From Adiantum capillus-veneris (lineage: Eukaryota > Streptophyta > Polypodiopsida > Polypodiales > Pteridaceae): 64,000 nt of DNA. A program made the translations under genes and the position numbers. Each line of letters starts with the position of its first letter. The first letter of the stretch is position 1. The notes beneath the pieces are model-generated. The model was given only the letters and a program-made list of their open reading frames with translations, had not been told where the DNA came from and did not search any database. This document shows positions 52,703-64,000 of this stretch, one piece after another. The stretch spans positions 22,768,077 through 22,832,076 of the forward strand of contig CM043946.1 in assembly GCA_014529385.2 (NCBI GenBank), in the 5' to 3' direction.

Positions 52703-55700
52703 CCATAGATGAAACTTCGGAAATCATCACCTCTCTTAAATCTTCTCTACCACTTATCCCACATAGCAAGATACAAGGGTATGTATTCACTAAGCAAGCG
52801 GAAGCGCTACTGCAACTATGGGACTTGCATGTGGTAGTCCAAGCCACAAGGATAGATTTTGGCACGACCATAATCAAGCAAGTTCTTGATTATTTTAATG
52901 GTGAGGATGGCAGTGTTGTTGTCAACGGTGTCAAAGTCACAGCAACTCCTGACGACATCGCTTATGCTTTCAAGATGCCTAATGAGCTAAAGCCGACCAC
53001 AGTCTCTGCTGAACAGATAAGTGCGGCTGTGAAAGAGGATGAAGCAGCCAAGAAGAAACGCAAGGCCATTGCACAAGGGTTTCCAGTAGAGCAAGACTAG
53101 ACATTCCCTCAGCTTACAAGTTTGTTGTTGAGGTTGTTAGCCTGAACAATAATCCCACGTATGTGTCGGAAAAGTTGTTTGCTATGTTGTTGGAAAAAAC
53201 ATTAAATGCAACAGCTAAAATAAATTTATGTCAGATTTTATCTCACAATGTGCTCCAGCAAACTACCAAGCTAAAATCCCAGAGTGTATTCAAATCTTGG
53301 TATGTCTGGAAATTTTTATATTGGGCAGTTGCACCAGAAGCTAATGACCCGATAAGGATGGCTTGGAGTCTGAAGCCTATTCTAGAGACTAACAATGTCG
53401 AGATGAAGAAGATCCATGCAATCAGTTGGCCCCAACTGGACAAAAGAGGAAGGCCACACAGAGGGAATCCACTGGTTCAAAGAAACCAAGGATTACGTTG
53501 GCCAAAGCCACTATTTTTATAAAGCAGTTGGAGAGTCAGGTAAAGTCTCTACCTACTAGAAAACCTACAGACAACAGCAGGCCAGACTTTAGCCACACCT
53601 GAAGAAAAGAGTCCAGCACAGACCAATGTTGGGAAGGGCCAGCAGGAGGAGCAGACTCCAATAGACAGCAGCATTGGAAAGGGCCAAAAAGAAACGACAA
53701 GTGCTGAACAGGCGGCAGTCAAAGATATGGGAAATGTCCCAATACTTGACAATCCAGCAAGCAGAATTCCTTTTAGTGAAGTGGCTTTGTCCATAGCCAA
53801 GAAGGATAAACTGCAATAGTTGCAGCTTAACCCCCTCAAAGGCCGCTGACCTTTCAAACATCTGATTTGGTACACTTACCATACATGGCTCCCGTAATGG
53901 TTTATGAGCCAGTTCAATCTGACTAGGCAAATGTAGCTGATGGCTGCTCAATGCTTATCCAATCATCATGGAACACCATTGTGACCGCCTTAGGATAGAT
54001 CATGGATACATCAGCTCCTAATGGGCAGATGGTTAAGTTAAAAGAAGAACTAGAAAGCAGCTAGCAGCAGGTTCAAAAACTTCAAAAGGATGTGGCTGCA
54101 CAAAGACTCAGGCATACTATTTCTGAAAATCAATCAATGAGGACAATTAATGACCTGCAAACAAAGTTGTTGAAGATAGAAATAGAAAATTGGCAATTAA
54201 AGGAAGACAAGGCAGCAGCTTTGAGAGATGCCGATCGCTTTCAAACTCTTCTCCGAATGAAGAGGATAGACTTCAAAGAACATATGACAGCTCACACGAT
54301 AGTAAAGGCTTCTCTTACAGAGAGATATGTTTATAATGATTTTGATGATATTCTGAGTCCAAAAGGCAACATCACTCTGAATATGGATAATTTGAAGGCA
54401 CTTATGGAAACCATGCAGAGTGATCTGCAAGACAATCTCTCTGAATACAACACGGAATTAGGAAATCAAGATATCATCAATTATATTAAAAAGAAAAATT
54501 ATCCTGATGAGGATTCTAAGAGGTAAGAAGAGAAGGATGAGGTAGGGGAGGATAACCTAGCCAACAAACCGGATGATGATGATGATGACTTTCCTCCTTC
54601 CCCACCTTCAGAATCTGGAGCTGGTGGATCAGCTACTACAGGGGACAGTCAGCCCAAAAAAGACCAGCTAGACTAGCACAAGGACCAGACAGATCAGCAA
54701 TTGGGGGACCAGTGGTCTGATGATCAGCAGCCACGCAGTGGACACAAGGACAGTACCGGGGATTCTCCAGTACACAAATCACGGCACATTACTAACAGCA
54801 AGCCAAAGCTGTGACTGAGTCCTTCAAGGGTGATGTGCAACATTCACTACAGCTCATCACACTGAAGAAGAGATTAAGACATCAACAAGCTCCTAATACT
54901 AGGATGTATTTGGAGGATGATACTTTGATCTCTGATCTAGAATGCTTTCAAATGTTGTATGTTAGAACCAGAGAAAGGATTTAGCATTGGAAATCAGGTA
55001 CCTTCCATGATCAAGAATTGTGTCAATTGCCTGTGCATCCCACCAGAATCCAACTGTTGGAACGGGTACCTAAGTAGGCGCTGACTTTTGATGATAGGAT
55101 AGTCAATCCACACTGGCAGCAACAATCCACTACACACAGACACTCTCTAGCTCTTGAATTAGACCTACTGCTTGGAAACAAACCTACATATACGTGCATG
55201 AAGGAAGTTAGAACTCAACTGAAAGAAGTTTTACTTCAGATGCAAATTGCTAGAGGAGTTTTGTACCAGAGAGTGTAGGCTATCATTGAAGACCATTCTT
55301 CTAGAAGCAAAGGACCTCGAACTCAAATGACAGTAGGAGAACAGGCAACTGCTCTCCGAAGACTCTTTTAGCTCGTCCGAGTTACCAGGAAGATGATGCA
55401 GCAGGAGAACCAAGATTTCTCAATTTTTTGGAGTTTGTGCCTGACTCTCCAGTTCTCCTGTATGCATTAACTGGCTGCTAAAGAGACTGAAGTGCCTAGA
55501 TTCTTCCTAGCTTTGTATCCTCACCATCCAGAACGAGTGGATCAACTCACCTACTTCAGTATCACTAATGAACTTCAGGACTGGTATGAGCAAGCTACTG
55601 TAGAATGGAAAACCTGGCAGCCACTGATCAATGACTCTCAAACTGGATGATGTCATGGAACTGCAGGGAGAAATGCAGAGGGTAAAACTCTATATGGGAC

Positions 55701-56419
55701 AGTGGAAGATCCAGCTCCGAGGTTTAACGAAGATCACAAATCAGTTGCTTCAACTGACTATGGAGTCTTCCAAGATCCTTGAAAAGGATACCACTGTTAA
55801 ACCAGGACTGGGACCACAATACAGAGAAATGGTTGAGATTCTCTTTGAAGCTAGAATCAAGACGAATCATCCTCTTCCACAGGGATGGATCCACATAGCC
55901 TCTCATTGTCATAAATTGGCTAGAATCAAACTGACAAAGGGAAAACGCACTATGTATGATCCCGACACCAAAACCTACAATCCTCTCATGCCTTATGCAT
56001 TTGAGATGTCCACTGAAAGGTGGGATCAGCTTGAGTAGGAGGCCATTTATAGACCAAATCAAAAGGACAATGCTAGCACTAGGACTTCTGAGGCACCAAC
56101 ACAGAAGAAGGGCAAGAGAAAGCGGGTTCAGTGGAAGGATACTGGGTAGGTCCATCTCAGAATCAGATGGTAGATTTTTCCAGTAAGGCACTGGAATCTC
56201 CTTGGCTGGGCACCCTTGGAATTACAATTATAGGGGTGTCAAGCACTCAAGAAGCATGAAGTATGGCATAAAGCCATACCAAAAGAATACTATCATGAGG
56301 AACATTGGCCAAACTCATGAGGAACATCGTCCAACTCAGCAACACCAAATCAGAATCAAGCGGTGGATGTTTTTCATAAATTTTGGAGTTATACCAAAAT
56401 TCAAGAAAGGAGGGAAGGA
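52703..56419 (+). pseudogene. Family B ORF3 (B3 copy), third ORF downstream of integrase
   Basis: Plus-strand, broken mainly by TAG codons. 52703-53100: a domain with SLPLIPHSKIQGYV, VVVNGVKVTATPDDIAYAF and a Lys-rich end. 53100-53520: EKLFAMLLEKTLNATAKINL and FKSWYVWKFLYWAVA. A Gln/Ser-rich linker follows. 54092-54526: a coiled coil (NDLQTKLLKIEIENWQLKED). Then Asp/Pro/Ser/Gln-rich low complexity. 54830-55640: LKKRLRHQQAP to KEVRTQLKEVLLQMQ. 55631-56038: ELQGEMQRVKLYMGQW to PYAFEMSTERWDQLE. Lastly a RWMFFINFGV tail and the purine tract AAGAAAGGAGGGAAGGA. B1 carries pieces of the same ORF. The VNGVKV-TP-IA-F-P pattern is loosely like a domain found in other plant transposon proteins; that is a guess. 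Function unknown. Confidence 0.7.
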
Positions 56420-56909
56420 TGTAGAAGGCGAGGACAGTCCTAGCAGGCGCGAACTGTCCCTTAGAATATCGACCAGTGGGAGGCAATCACACTGGCAGTA
56501 ACTACCACATGTAGTTATTGCAGTAACTCTTGAGAGCTATAAATAGGGCCTACTACATTGTAATCAGGCTTCTTAGCTGTTTGTATTTCGGCTTTAGCTT
56601 TCTAAGAACTTTTGGGTTACAAGCTCTTTGTCTCTAGCTTCACTTTGTAATCATCGCTTAAGTAATCAATTGAGCTTAAACCCATTATACATTGTACTGA
56701 TTCTTCTTGAGCTATTAATTTGAATCTGCAATTACTCTTTCCAGACTTTCAGTTATGTCTCTCCTTTTAGTATAACATTCTAGTTCAGTTATCTATTTTA
56801 GTCCAGTCAGTACTCTGTTCTAGTCTCACTAAGTGAACTGACGACATAACCAATAGCTCTAAATTCTAACTCTCCAATCAGCTATCTGAAGAGACCAACC
56901 CCAATTCCA
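56420..56909 (+). repeat. B3 3' LTR
   Basis: 490 bp, TGTAGAAGGCGAGGACAGTC...CCCAATTCCA, after the purine tract AAGAAAGGAGGGAAGGA. Near match to B2's LTR in the opposite orientation. Confidence 0.85.
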
Positions 56910-59201
56910 GTGACCATTTCAAAGAGAGCTAAGAAATCTCCTACGCTTTTTTTTTTCCACTCTACATTTTCTTGCTTGATGCAGCATGTCAAGCCTCCGC
57001 AATACATCTATGGACGTAGGGTCTTGGAAAATGATCATCCTTGGTCACGCTACAACTTCTACGCAAAGCTCGGTATCAAAGAGCTGTAATACCTGATTCC
57101 AATTGAGAGGATGAGCCAAAAATGCTTACATCTATGAAAGAATTACCACCTGCCAAGGAGGAACTGATTCCAAAGTACACCTTCTTGGACTTCAGGTATG
57201 AGTTGGTGGAAAATGAAGAGAATATTCCATAGTTGAAGAGAATAGGGTTACTAAATTTTGCAAGGCTACCTTGGGTGAGTTGGAGGGAGAATCAAATGCC
57301 AATGGTATACTTAAAGTATTTACATGCAAATGATGGATATATCTTTGTAGAGGACTATTTGACTGAAGAATTGATTGCACAAGGTGTTTGATGTACCTAC
57401 TACAGCAGATAATGAGGTCAATAAAGCAGCTAAGAAGGACATGACAAAGGCATTTGGACAGTCTTAGGGTGAGATGCATTATTATCAGTTGTCAAGAATG
57501 AATAATCATGTGAGATTGCAGCAGGTAAAATGATTTATTGAAATAATATTTTTGTTGGTCAAGTTAGAGTATATTAACAGGGAAAATTATGGTATATTGT
57601 TAGCAATTGAGTCTGGCAGGTAGATTGGATGGGCAAACATCCTATTTGATAGGATTAAGTTTGAACTTTACACCAAGCAAAAAATAAAGGATAAAACAAC
57701 AAAAGTGGGACCATATTTGGTAGCAGTTTTTAGTATGTCAACAACAAGATTATTTTGCAAGGAAAGAGTTTTTAAATATCAAGCCAGCTAATTGAAGATT
57801 CAGGATATGCACCAAGGAAAGAAACAAGACAAAAACTTCAGTAAGAATAGAAGACCCTACAGATGACAAAGGATATGGAAAATTTGATGTTTGCAAGTTA
57901 ATCAAAAAAGGAATATCTGAAGGCAATTAAGGTAAATCTGGAAAAAGAATATGGGGACTTATTTCCTAAATTTGGAGTGGAGCCAAGTGAAAAATCTATA
58001 GTACCTGTGTCAATCAAAACAGGTTTTACAATCAAAAAACTAAAGGGAAAACTTGCAGGGGAGGTACATGTCATTATAGTTGGGGACTCTGCAATTGAAA
58101 AGCCTAGCATAACTAAGGCTATTTTCCAAATGTATATTTCAATGAGGTGCAAAATGCAATTGGTGTAATCAAAGAATATGTGGAATAGCAAACAATGGAT
58201 TCTACTTTATTGAAGAGGGAGAATGAGAGGCTGCACAGTGAATTGAAGCAGGTTAAAGAGGAAGCACTGAAGGAAAAGAAAACACAAACTGACGAAGAAC
58301 TTTTACATAAAAAAGTTAAAGAGTTGACTGAAAGCTAGGAACTAATGCAACAGGAGTTAGCCTCTTACAAGCAATTGGTAGTATACAGAGAGGATAGTTA
58401 AGTCAAAATTTCTCAGTGGAGAGATGAGTGGCTCAATGTGTTGCAAGGAAAGTTAACTGACATGACTACTTTTAATGCTACTCTAAAAAGCAATAACAAG
58501 GTTTTGTTGAACAGAGTTACAGCATGTAGAAAAGTGGAAGAGAATATTAGACAAATGTCAGAGAAGAGCTAGATGTGGAGGAATGGTATTTGGCTTCAGG
58601 TGATGTGGAGAAAATGAAGACTAAAATGAGGGAGTATATGAAAGGTATTTAAGAGTAAATTAAAATCACAATGTATGATGTGGTCAGTAAGCCATATCAA
58701 ATATTTGTAGCAAAAGAAGCAAAGGAGGAGAACTAGTTTGTGCAGAGGCAATATGATGAACTGAAGAAGCAGTATGAGCAGTTGTAGAAGCAATTGGACC
58801 AGCAGAAACGTCATCAATTTGAACAATTGCATGCTCAGAGTGATACTACAATGTTGGATAAAATTGAAATTGAAGTTCAGAAACAATCAACTGATGATGC
58901 AATTATAGGTAGAGTTACAGATGAAGAGGTAGATGATGTAGGTGGACAATAGCAACTTAAAGATCCAGTTTTGATTATTGTTGAGGATATACTCAGTAAG
59001 GAAAATAATGAGTTTACAATGGAAAGATTTGAAGCTAAAGTGGATGCAAGAGTTGGTGGAGATGGAAAGACAATTGTAACTGAAGGAGAAAATGTAAAAC
59101 AGCAGGAGAATGAAGCTAAAGATCATTTAATTGTTAATATTTTTAGTCAACGGATGATTTTTCACAATGTTTGATAAACATTGTCCACTGGGTATGCCAA
59201 G
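56910..59201 (+). pseudogene. Element C ORF3, degraded
   Basis: Follows C integrase once the B insertion is removed: the frame passes through the GTGAC duplication into a basic SKRAKKSP. Pieces in several frames: LEYINRENYGILLAIESGR (57565-57625), EYLKAIKVNLEKEYGDLFPKF (57910-57970), FTIKKLKGKLAGEVHVIIVG (58025-58085), then a long coiled coil from about 58200 (repeated ELxQ heptads, KKQYEQL, KQLDQQKRHQFEQL) and an acidic end finishing SQRMIFHNV at 59174. The overall plan (N-terminal domain, basic middle, coiled coil, acidic tail) parallels family B ORF3, though direct similarity is weak by eye. Interruptions are mostly TAG. Confidence 0.6.
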
Positions 59202-59579
59202 TGTTAGTGCTTGATGTGTCAGGGTACTTACCTTTTTTATTGTAGCTAAGGTCTTAGTTTTAAACCTTAGGGGCATGTTTACACAAGTGTCTAATGCCTA
59301 GGTAGTTTCCTATACCCGAACTTATGGTGTGTTTCAATTTTTTCGATAACCAACGGGCATTTTACAGTTGGGCTTCTGGCAGTCAACTGTTGTTTTGGGT
59401 CTGTAATTTGATGATGACAATGAATACACAGTAAAGTAGCACCTTCTTCCTCTCAATCATGGTGTTTATTATTCATATGCTTTGCAGTGTTGTGATTTAA
59501 TGTGCAATCTATTGTCATCTCTTTTCCCTACACGGTATGTATATTACTAAATCTCTCTTAGGGTTGTGAGTCCCTAACA
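59202..59579 (+). repeat. Element C 3' LTR
   Basis: 378 bp, TGTTAGTGCTTGATG...GTCCCTAACA, followed by the duplication ACCCC. No clear purine tract precedes it (GTATGCCAAG). Confidence 0.85.
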
Positions 59580-60983
59580 ACCCCTAGGTGAGGAACATGT
59601 ACCATATCTCAGGCCAGAAAGAGCTCATAGAGGAGGAATGGGGAATCCTCTACTTATATTGATGGATCACCATAGAATCAGACCATCTCAAGTCCAAAAA
59701 TGGGTTAACAAGAGATGTTCTAAAAATAGGGACCCAAGGGATCACATGGCAACATTTGTGCAAGTCATTAGAGCTGAGGAAGTCCTAGACTCTCCCACGT
59801 AGTTTGCAGGATTTGGTTAACTCTAAAGGAGGATGTCGCCACTTGGTTTGATTTCATTCAACATAGAGATTTTGAGTCAATGGAGGAGGTCTTTGACGAT
59901 TTTATTGAGGTATTCTCTCAAAGAGGGATATCCCACAATACGATATGGAAAATCAACAAGTTCAAGAAAAAAGAACAAGAATATGTACAAAAATCAGCTT
60001 TAAGGTTGAAAAGCTGCGTAAAATTCTACCCTGTGGAAGAGCTACCAATGCAATCTAGACTCATGTTAATATTTATCCAAGGACTAAGGAATGCGGACCT
60101 TCAAAAGGGTCTACATATGAAGAAGAGAGCAACTCTAAACCAGTTGACCAAAGAAGCCCTATACCTAGTAGACAAATGTGAAGTCTACAAGGAAAGTGAT
60201 TATAAAGACTTAGATGATGATTTATCATCATAGCAGAGTGGATCAAAGTCCAAAAGATCAGCACGAAAGACAGAGCCTACAGTTGTAAGTCAGGAGCAAC
60301 TTATTGAAGAAGTGCTCAAAAGGATAAGCCCATTTGTTAAGACGTAGGCTAAGCAACCCAAGTGGTGCATCATTCAACAAAAATGGATGAATTATGTGAC
60401 GCAGGAGTATTACTACAACAAGGGATATGTGAGGGAGCGACAGTATGCCACACCAGCCCAGGTAGCACCTCCTCAAGTACTACCAATGCCTAGGTATACA
60501 ATAGGGAATTGCCAAGACTAGTAGGGGTTGAACGGACACAACCAATTTTGGGGCAACAACCACCCTCTCCCATGAGCAAGACCAATACAAATTCAGTATT
60601 CACCCACTATAGAGGAACCAGAGGAACAAGCCTTAGTACATTTTCCCTCATATTACAAAGAGTTGAGTGGATATATGATTGGTTTAGCATGCTATCCACC
60701 TGAAGAGCCGAAAGCGCCAGAACCTTGGAGCATAATTGGGAATGTTGGACCACCAACAGCAGCTCATGTTGTAGGAGAAGACAGATACAGCCTAGATGAG
60801 AGAAAATTATTGTTCATATCCAATGGTGGCTTAGCATGTCAAAGGCCTACCTATCAACAAAGAGCAGCTCCAAGATCGCCATGACAACCATTAGGACCAG
60901 GCTACAAGTGTGGTGGTGACCACCTTATGAAAGAATGTTCTCATACAGAGATCATTAGAGTGAATGTATACTGTCCACATTGG
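59580..60983 (+). pseudogene. Element I gag, C-terminal part with zinc knuckle
   Basis: Continues I gag after C. Capsid-like text (IRPSQVQKWVNKRCSKNRD, then DHMATFVQVIRAEEV) is followed by the 117-codon frame 59880-60233 (MEEVFDDFIEVFSQRGI, MRLMLIFIQGL-like). A Gln/Pro-rich hinge leads to YKCGGDHLMKEC at 60912-60947. That knuckle has lost its first Cys (Gly in place of C-x2). Several stops and shifts. The copia element J enters at 60984, so I's pol, if present, lies beyond the right edge. Confidence 0.65.
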
Positions 60984-61210
60984 TGTTGGAATTAGGGTTG
61001 CAGAGAAACACACACAGCTTGGAGAAGACGAAGGAAGCTCAAGGCACACAATAGAGAGTGCATTACTTAGTGTGCAATGGAAAGATAGATAGCCCTAGAG
61101 TGATGGGCGTATATACAATGCACGGGGGAAAAAACCTCCTAAAGAGGGAAAAAACGCCCCAGCGGTCCAAGTGTGTTCACACACATCACTACCACATGTA
61201 TATGGTAAAA
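60984..61210 (-). repeat. Putative 3' LTR of copia element J
   Basis: Left end TGTTGGAATTAGGG (minus-strand end ...CCTAATTCCAACA). Right end placed at about 61210, next to a minus-strand purine tract CAAGGGAGGATT (61222-61211). TATA-like GTATATACG on the minus strand near 61115. The expected TG at the minus-strand start is not obvious, so the right end is uncertain. Confidence 0.55.
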
Positions 61211-61285
61211 AATCCTCCCTTGAGTGATGCGGTCAACGAGAGCTGGCACATGAGTAAAGGGAAGTGCCATGCCCTGAGGACAGGA

Positions 61286-64000
61286 TCAATCCACAAAGGG
61301 GAGTAAGCCCAAAGCTTTGCGGAAAGCTTCAAGCTTCTCACGAGACAATGCCTTTGTGAAAAGATCTTCAAGGTTGTCCTGTGTTGGCACATAAGCCAAG
61401 CTGATCTCTCCTGTTGAGAGCCTCTCCCTGACATAGTGGTAATGCACCTCAATGTGCTTTGTGCGAGCATGAAAAACTGGGTTCCTCACAACTGCCAATG
61501 CGCTCTGACTGTCAGTGTAGATAGTGTTGGCAGTTTCCTGTCCAACACCCAAGTCAGCCATAAGGCGTCTGAGCCATACACACTCAACCGTAGCTGTGAA
61601 GACTGCCCTGTACTCAACCTCACAACTCGAAGTGGCCACAGTAGGTTGCTTCTTGCTCAACCATGATATACATGAACTGCCAAGCATGAAACAAAAACCA
61701 CTTGTAGACACTCGCGTGTCATACCAACCAGCCCAATCTGAGTTCGAAAAAGCATGTAAGTATGGTGGCAATGATCCCCCCTTGGGATAAAACAAGCCAA
61801 GATGTAAAGTGCCACTAAGGTAGCGGAAAATCCTCTTGACAGCCTGCCAATTCTTAGACCCTGGGCTATGCATAAATCTGCTGACCTACGAGATTGCAAA
61901 CTGAATATCTAGCCTCGTGTTGCATACATAAATGAGGCAGCCAACAGCAGTTTGGTAAAGACTGACATCAGCAGGATCGCCAGCATCATGTAGACTCAAC
62001 TTCAAACCTGTTTCCATGGGAGTGGCAATAGGTTTGCAATCCTCAAGTCCAAACTTACATAGCAATGTCTCTATGTAACTTTTCTGACACAAGGCAATAC
62101 CACCATCACACTGCTTAAACTGTATACCCAAGTAATGATGCAACAGCCCCAAATCTTTCATCTTGAAAGTAGCATTCAAATCAGCCTTAAATTCAGCAAT
62201 ATGTCTCTCATTTGGTCCAGTGATCATCAAATCATCAACATAAAGAACCACAATGAGAAATACATCATCCTCACGCTTTACATACAATGTGCTTTCTGTT
62301 GGACTGTTACGAAAGCCTCGTTTAACCAAATGAGTGTCAGCTTTCTCATACCAAGCACGAGGAGATTGCTTCAACCCATACAAAGCCTTCTTACATCTGC
62401 ACACTTTGTCCTCTTGTCCTTTTATGACAAAACCGCGAGGCTGCGTTACATAAACTTCCTCAAATATATCACCATTCAAGAAAGCAGTAACAATGTCTGA
62501 TTGATGTACATCCCAACCAAAATGAGCTGCCAATGCACATAGAAAACGCACAATAGTCATACGACAAGTGGGAGCAAAAGTCTCTTCATAATCTATGCCT
62601 TTTTGTTGTGCATAACCCTTTGCAACAAGTCGAGCCTTATGGCGATCGATCTCACCATCCGGCTTGCGTTTCAACTTGTAAGCCCACTTCGTACCAATGG
62701 CCTTTTTGCCAGGAGGCAAATCACATAAAGTCCATGTGTCATTCTCTATAAGTGCATCATATTCTGATTGCATGGCAGCAATCCAATTTTCTGAATTCTG
62801 TGCTTCATCAAAAGATAGAGGCTCCTCAACATCATGTAAACTAGACACAACCAAAGCATAACAATCTGATGCATAAGATGCATGGCGAGAGCCTGAACGA
62901 GTACGACTAGACAAAGGTGCATCCAATTTACTGTCACGCAAAGTGTGCACCAGCCATTTTGGCATACCTCTAGCCTGCTCATTTTCAGCCCTTTCCTCAT
63001 CAAGTACATCATGTACATCTGCATCAGTAATAGGCTGTTCTAAAACATTTTCAGAAACCCCCATAGGCTATACATTTGCCTCATTGGAACTTACATTCGT
63101 ATTTCCACCACTGAAAAGAGGCAACAAACTGTCATAATTGTCCTGTGAGCTTACATTACTGTCTCTAGTACATGATAGCAAGGGTTGAACAGAATCTTCC
63201 CCAAACACTACATCCCGTGAAACCAGAATACATTTTGTTTGCGGATGATACAACCTGTAACCTTTGCTTTCAGCACTATAACCAACAAAAATACATTTGA
63301 CAGCCTTATCATCCAATTTTCTGCGCTACACTTGTGGCACCAAAGCATATGCCAAACAGCCAAAAACACGCATGTGCTCAATAGAAGGCTTTCTATCATG
63401 CCATGCTTCATATGGAGTAATAGACTGCAAAGCTTTCGTAGGACACCTGTTAAGTACATAAGTGGCACACATGATGGCCTCAAGCCAAAAAGAATGCGGC
63501 AAAGCTTGACTTTTGACCATACATCGTGCCATTTCCGTTAGTGACCTGTTTTTCCTCTCAGCAACACCATTTTGCCGAGGTGTATAAGGCACTGTACATT
63601 GGTGTTTTATCCCACGACTAGCCAGAAATGCATTAAATTCATGAGACATATACTCCCCCCCTCGATCGGAACGGAGGGTGCCCATAGTACATTTTGAGAC
63701 ATTTTCAGCCATAGCCAAAAATTGTTTGAAGCACATAAAAACTTCGGACTTCTCTTTAAGCGGAAATACCCATGCATGCCTGGAGTAATCATCAATGAAA
63801 GTCACGAAGTACAGGTAATTGCCCAAGGACGGAGTTTGCATGGGCCCACAAACATCACTATGCACAATCTGCAACCTGCATGTGGCCCTAACTGAACCAT
63901 CCTTTGGAAACTTAGAACGCTGCATTTTACCAAGAATACAGCCTTCACAAATATGTTTGATAGGTGCTTCAAGAGGCGGCAAAGAAGCAACCATATCAGA
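61286..64000 (-). pseudogene. Element J Ty1/copia pol: integrase, RT, RNase H (three TAG stops)
   Basis: One minus-strand frame from the right edge to TGA/TAG at 61286, interrupted only by three TAG codons (63328-63326, 63070-63068, 61888-61886). In order: GAG-pre-integrase tail (CEGCILGKMQRSKF), integrase core HSDVCGP, LRSDRGGEY and NGVAERKNR with all three acids, a Ser-rich spacer, RT (NDTWTLCDLPPGKKAIGTKW to LYVDDLMITG near 62240) and RNase H (SNSDWAGW, SSCEVEYRA, IYTDSQSALA, LFTKAL). Integrase before RT is the Ty1/copia order. Gag and protease lie outside the window. Apart from the ambers it looks well preserved. Confidence 0.9.

Larger units (their letters stand above)
52703..56909 (+). 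mobile_element. Element B3: 3' half of the inverted B element
   Basis: ORF3, purine tract and 3' LTR (56420-56909) in plus orientation, followed by GTGAC (56910-56914). Partner of B2 (38050-43248). E2's LTR end abuts it on the left. Confidence 0.8.
36585..59579 (+). mobile_element. Element C, Ty3/gypsy, nested in I gag, internally inverted
   Basis: LTRs 36585-36953 and 59202-59579 in direct orientation, flanked by perfect 5-bp duplications ACCCC (36580-36584 and 59580-59584). In plus order: LTR, leader, gag fragment to 38049, an inverted block 38050-45167, E copies, a B 3' half, C ORF3, LTR. C's own RNase H and integrase lie in the inverted block (45167-43254, minus). C's protease and RT are missing. 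About half of the 23 kb is other elements. Confidence 0.85.

Noticed and set aside
61286-63994. Copia J as a functional gene
   Set aside because: Three in-frame TAG codons interrupt it; readthrough of all three is improbable without further evidence.

Overview
The window is repeat DNA of a land plant. I recognise no host protein gene, rRNA, tRNA or CRISPR array. Essentially every readable stretch belongs to an LTR retrotransposon, mostly Ty3/gypsy, with one Ty1/copia element at the right edge. Elements are stacked inside one another to a depth of four. The families point to a vascular plant with a large, repeat-rich genome: a chromodomain chromovirus, Tat-like elements with two RNase H domains, and copia. 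A fern or gymnosperm would fit, but I cannot name the species from sequence alone.

Layout. I use local letters for elements. H (minus) occupies about 1-2438: an open gag-protease frame running off the left edge, plus a 5' LTR. G (minus, 2439-about 5480) is a decayed gypsy pol with a protease-like DTGA motif downstream of integrase. F (plus, about 5489-13455) is a chromovirus with a tRNA-iMet primer site; it has lost protease, RT and most of RNase H, and its 3' LTR is split by a solo LTR of family A (10791-13425). I (plus) is the host of most other elements. Its pieces are 13456-14649, 34820-36584 and 59580-60983, and its leader carries a tandem repeat of about 287 bp.

Inside I. B1 (minus, 14650-34819) sits in I's leader. 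A (minus, 15291-27697) sits inside B1; A looks young and structurally intact, with LTRs differing at about five positions and one 1759-codon gag-pol frame. C (plus, 36585-59579, 5-bp duplication ACCCC) sits in I's gag. Copia J (minus, 60984-right edge) sits just after I's zinc knuckle. Inside C is a second B element (B2/B3). Its 5' half is on the minus strand (38050-43248) and its 3' half on the plus strand (52703-56909). Matching 490-bp LTRs and reverse-complementary flanks GTCAC/GTGAC show that about 7.1 kb of C was inverted. Tat-like E copies (45168-52702) lie at the inversion junction.

How the parts work together. Each element encodes the usual copy-and-paste set: Gag shell, aspartic protease, RT/RNase H and integrase. 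Three things go beyond that set. Element A has four small frames between its primer site and gag, two paralogous pairs in the order a-b-c-d. A frame-keeping GT-AG splice path (a to c to d) would give a 325-residue protein. Families B and C share a long third ORF downstream of integrase, with an N-terminal domain followed by coiled coil. The A/E lineage has lost the first catalytic Asp of its classical RNase H while keeping an intact second, archaeal-type RNase H.
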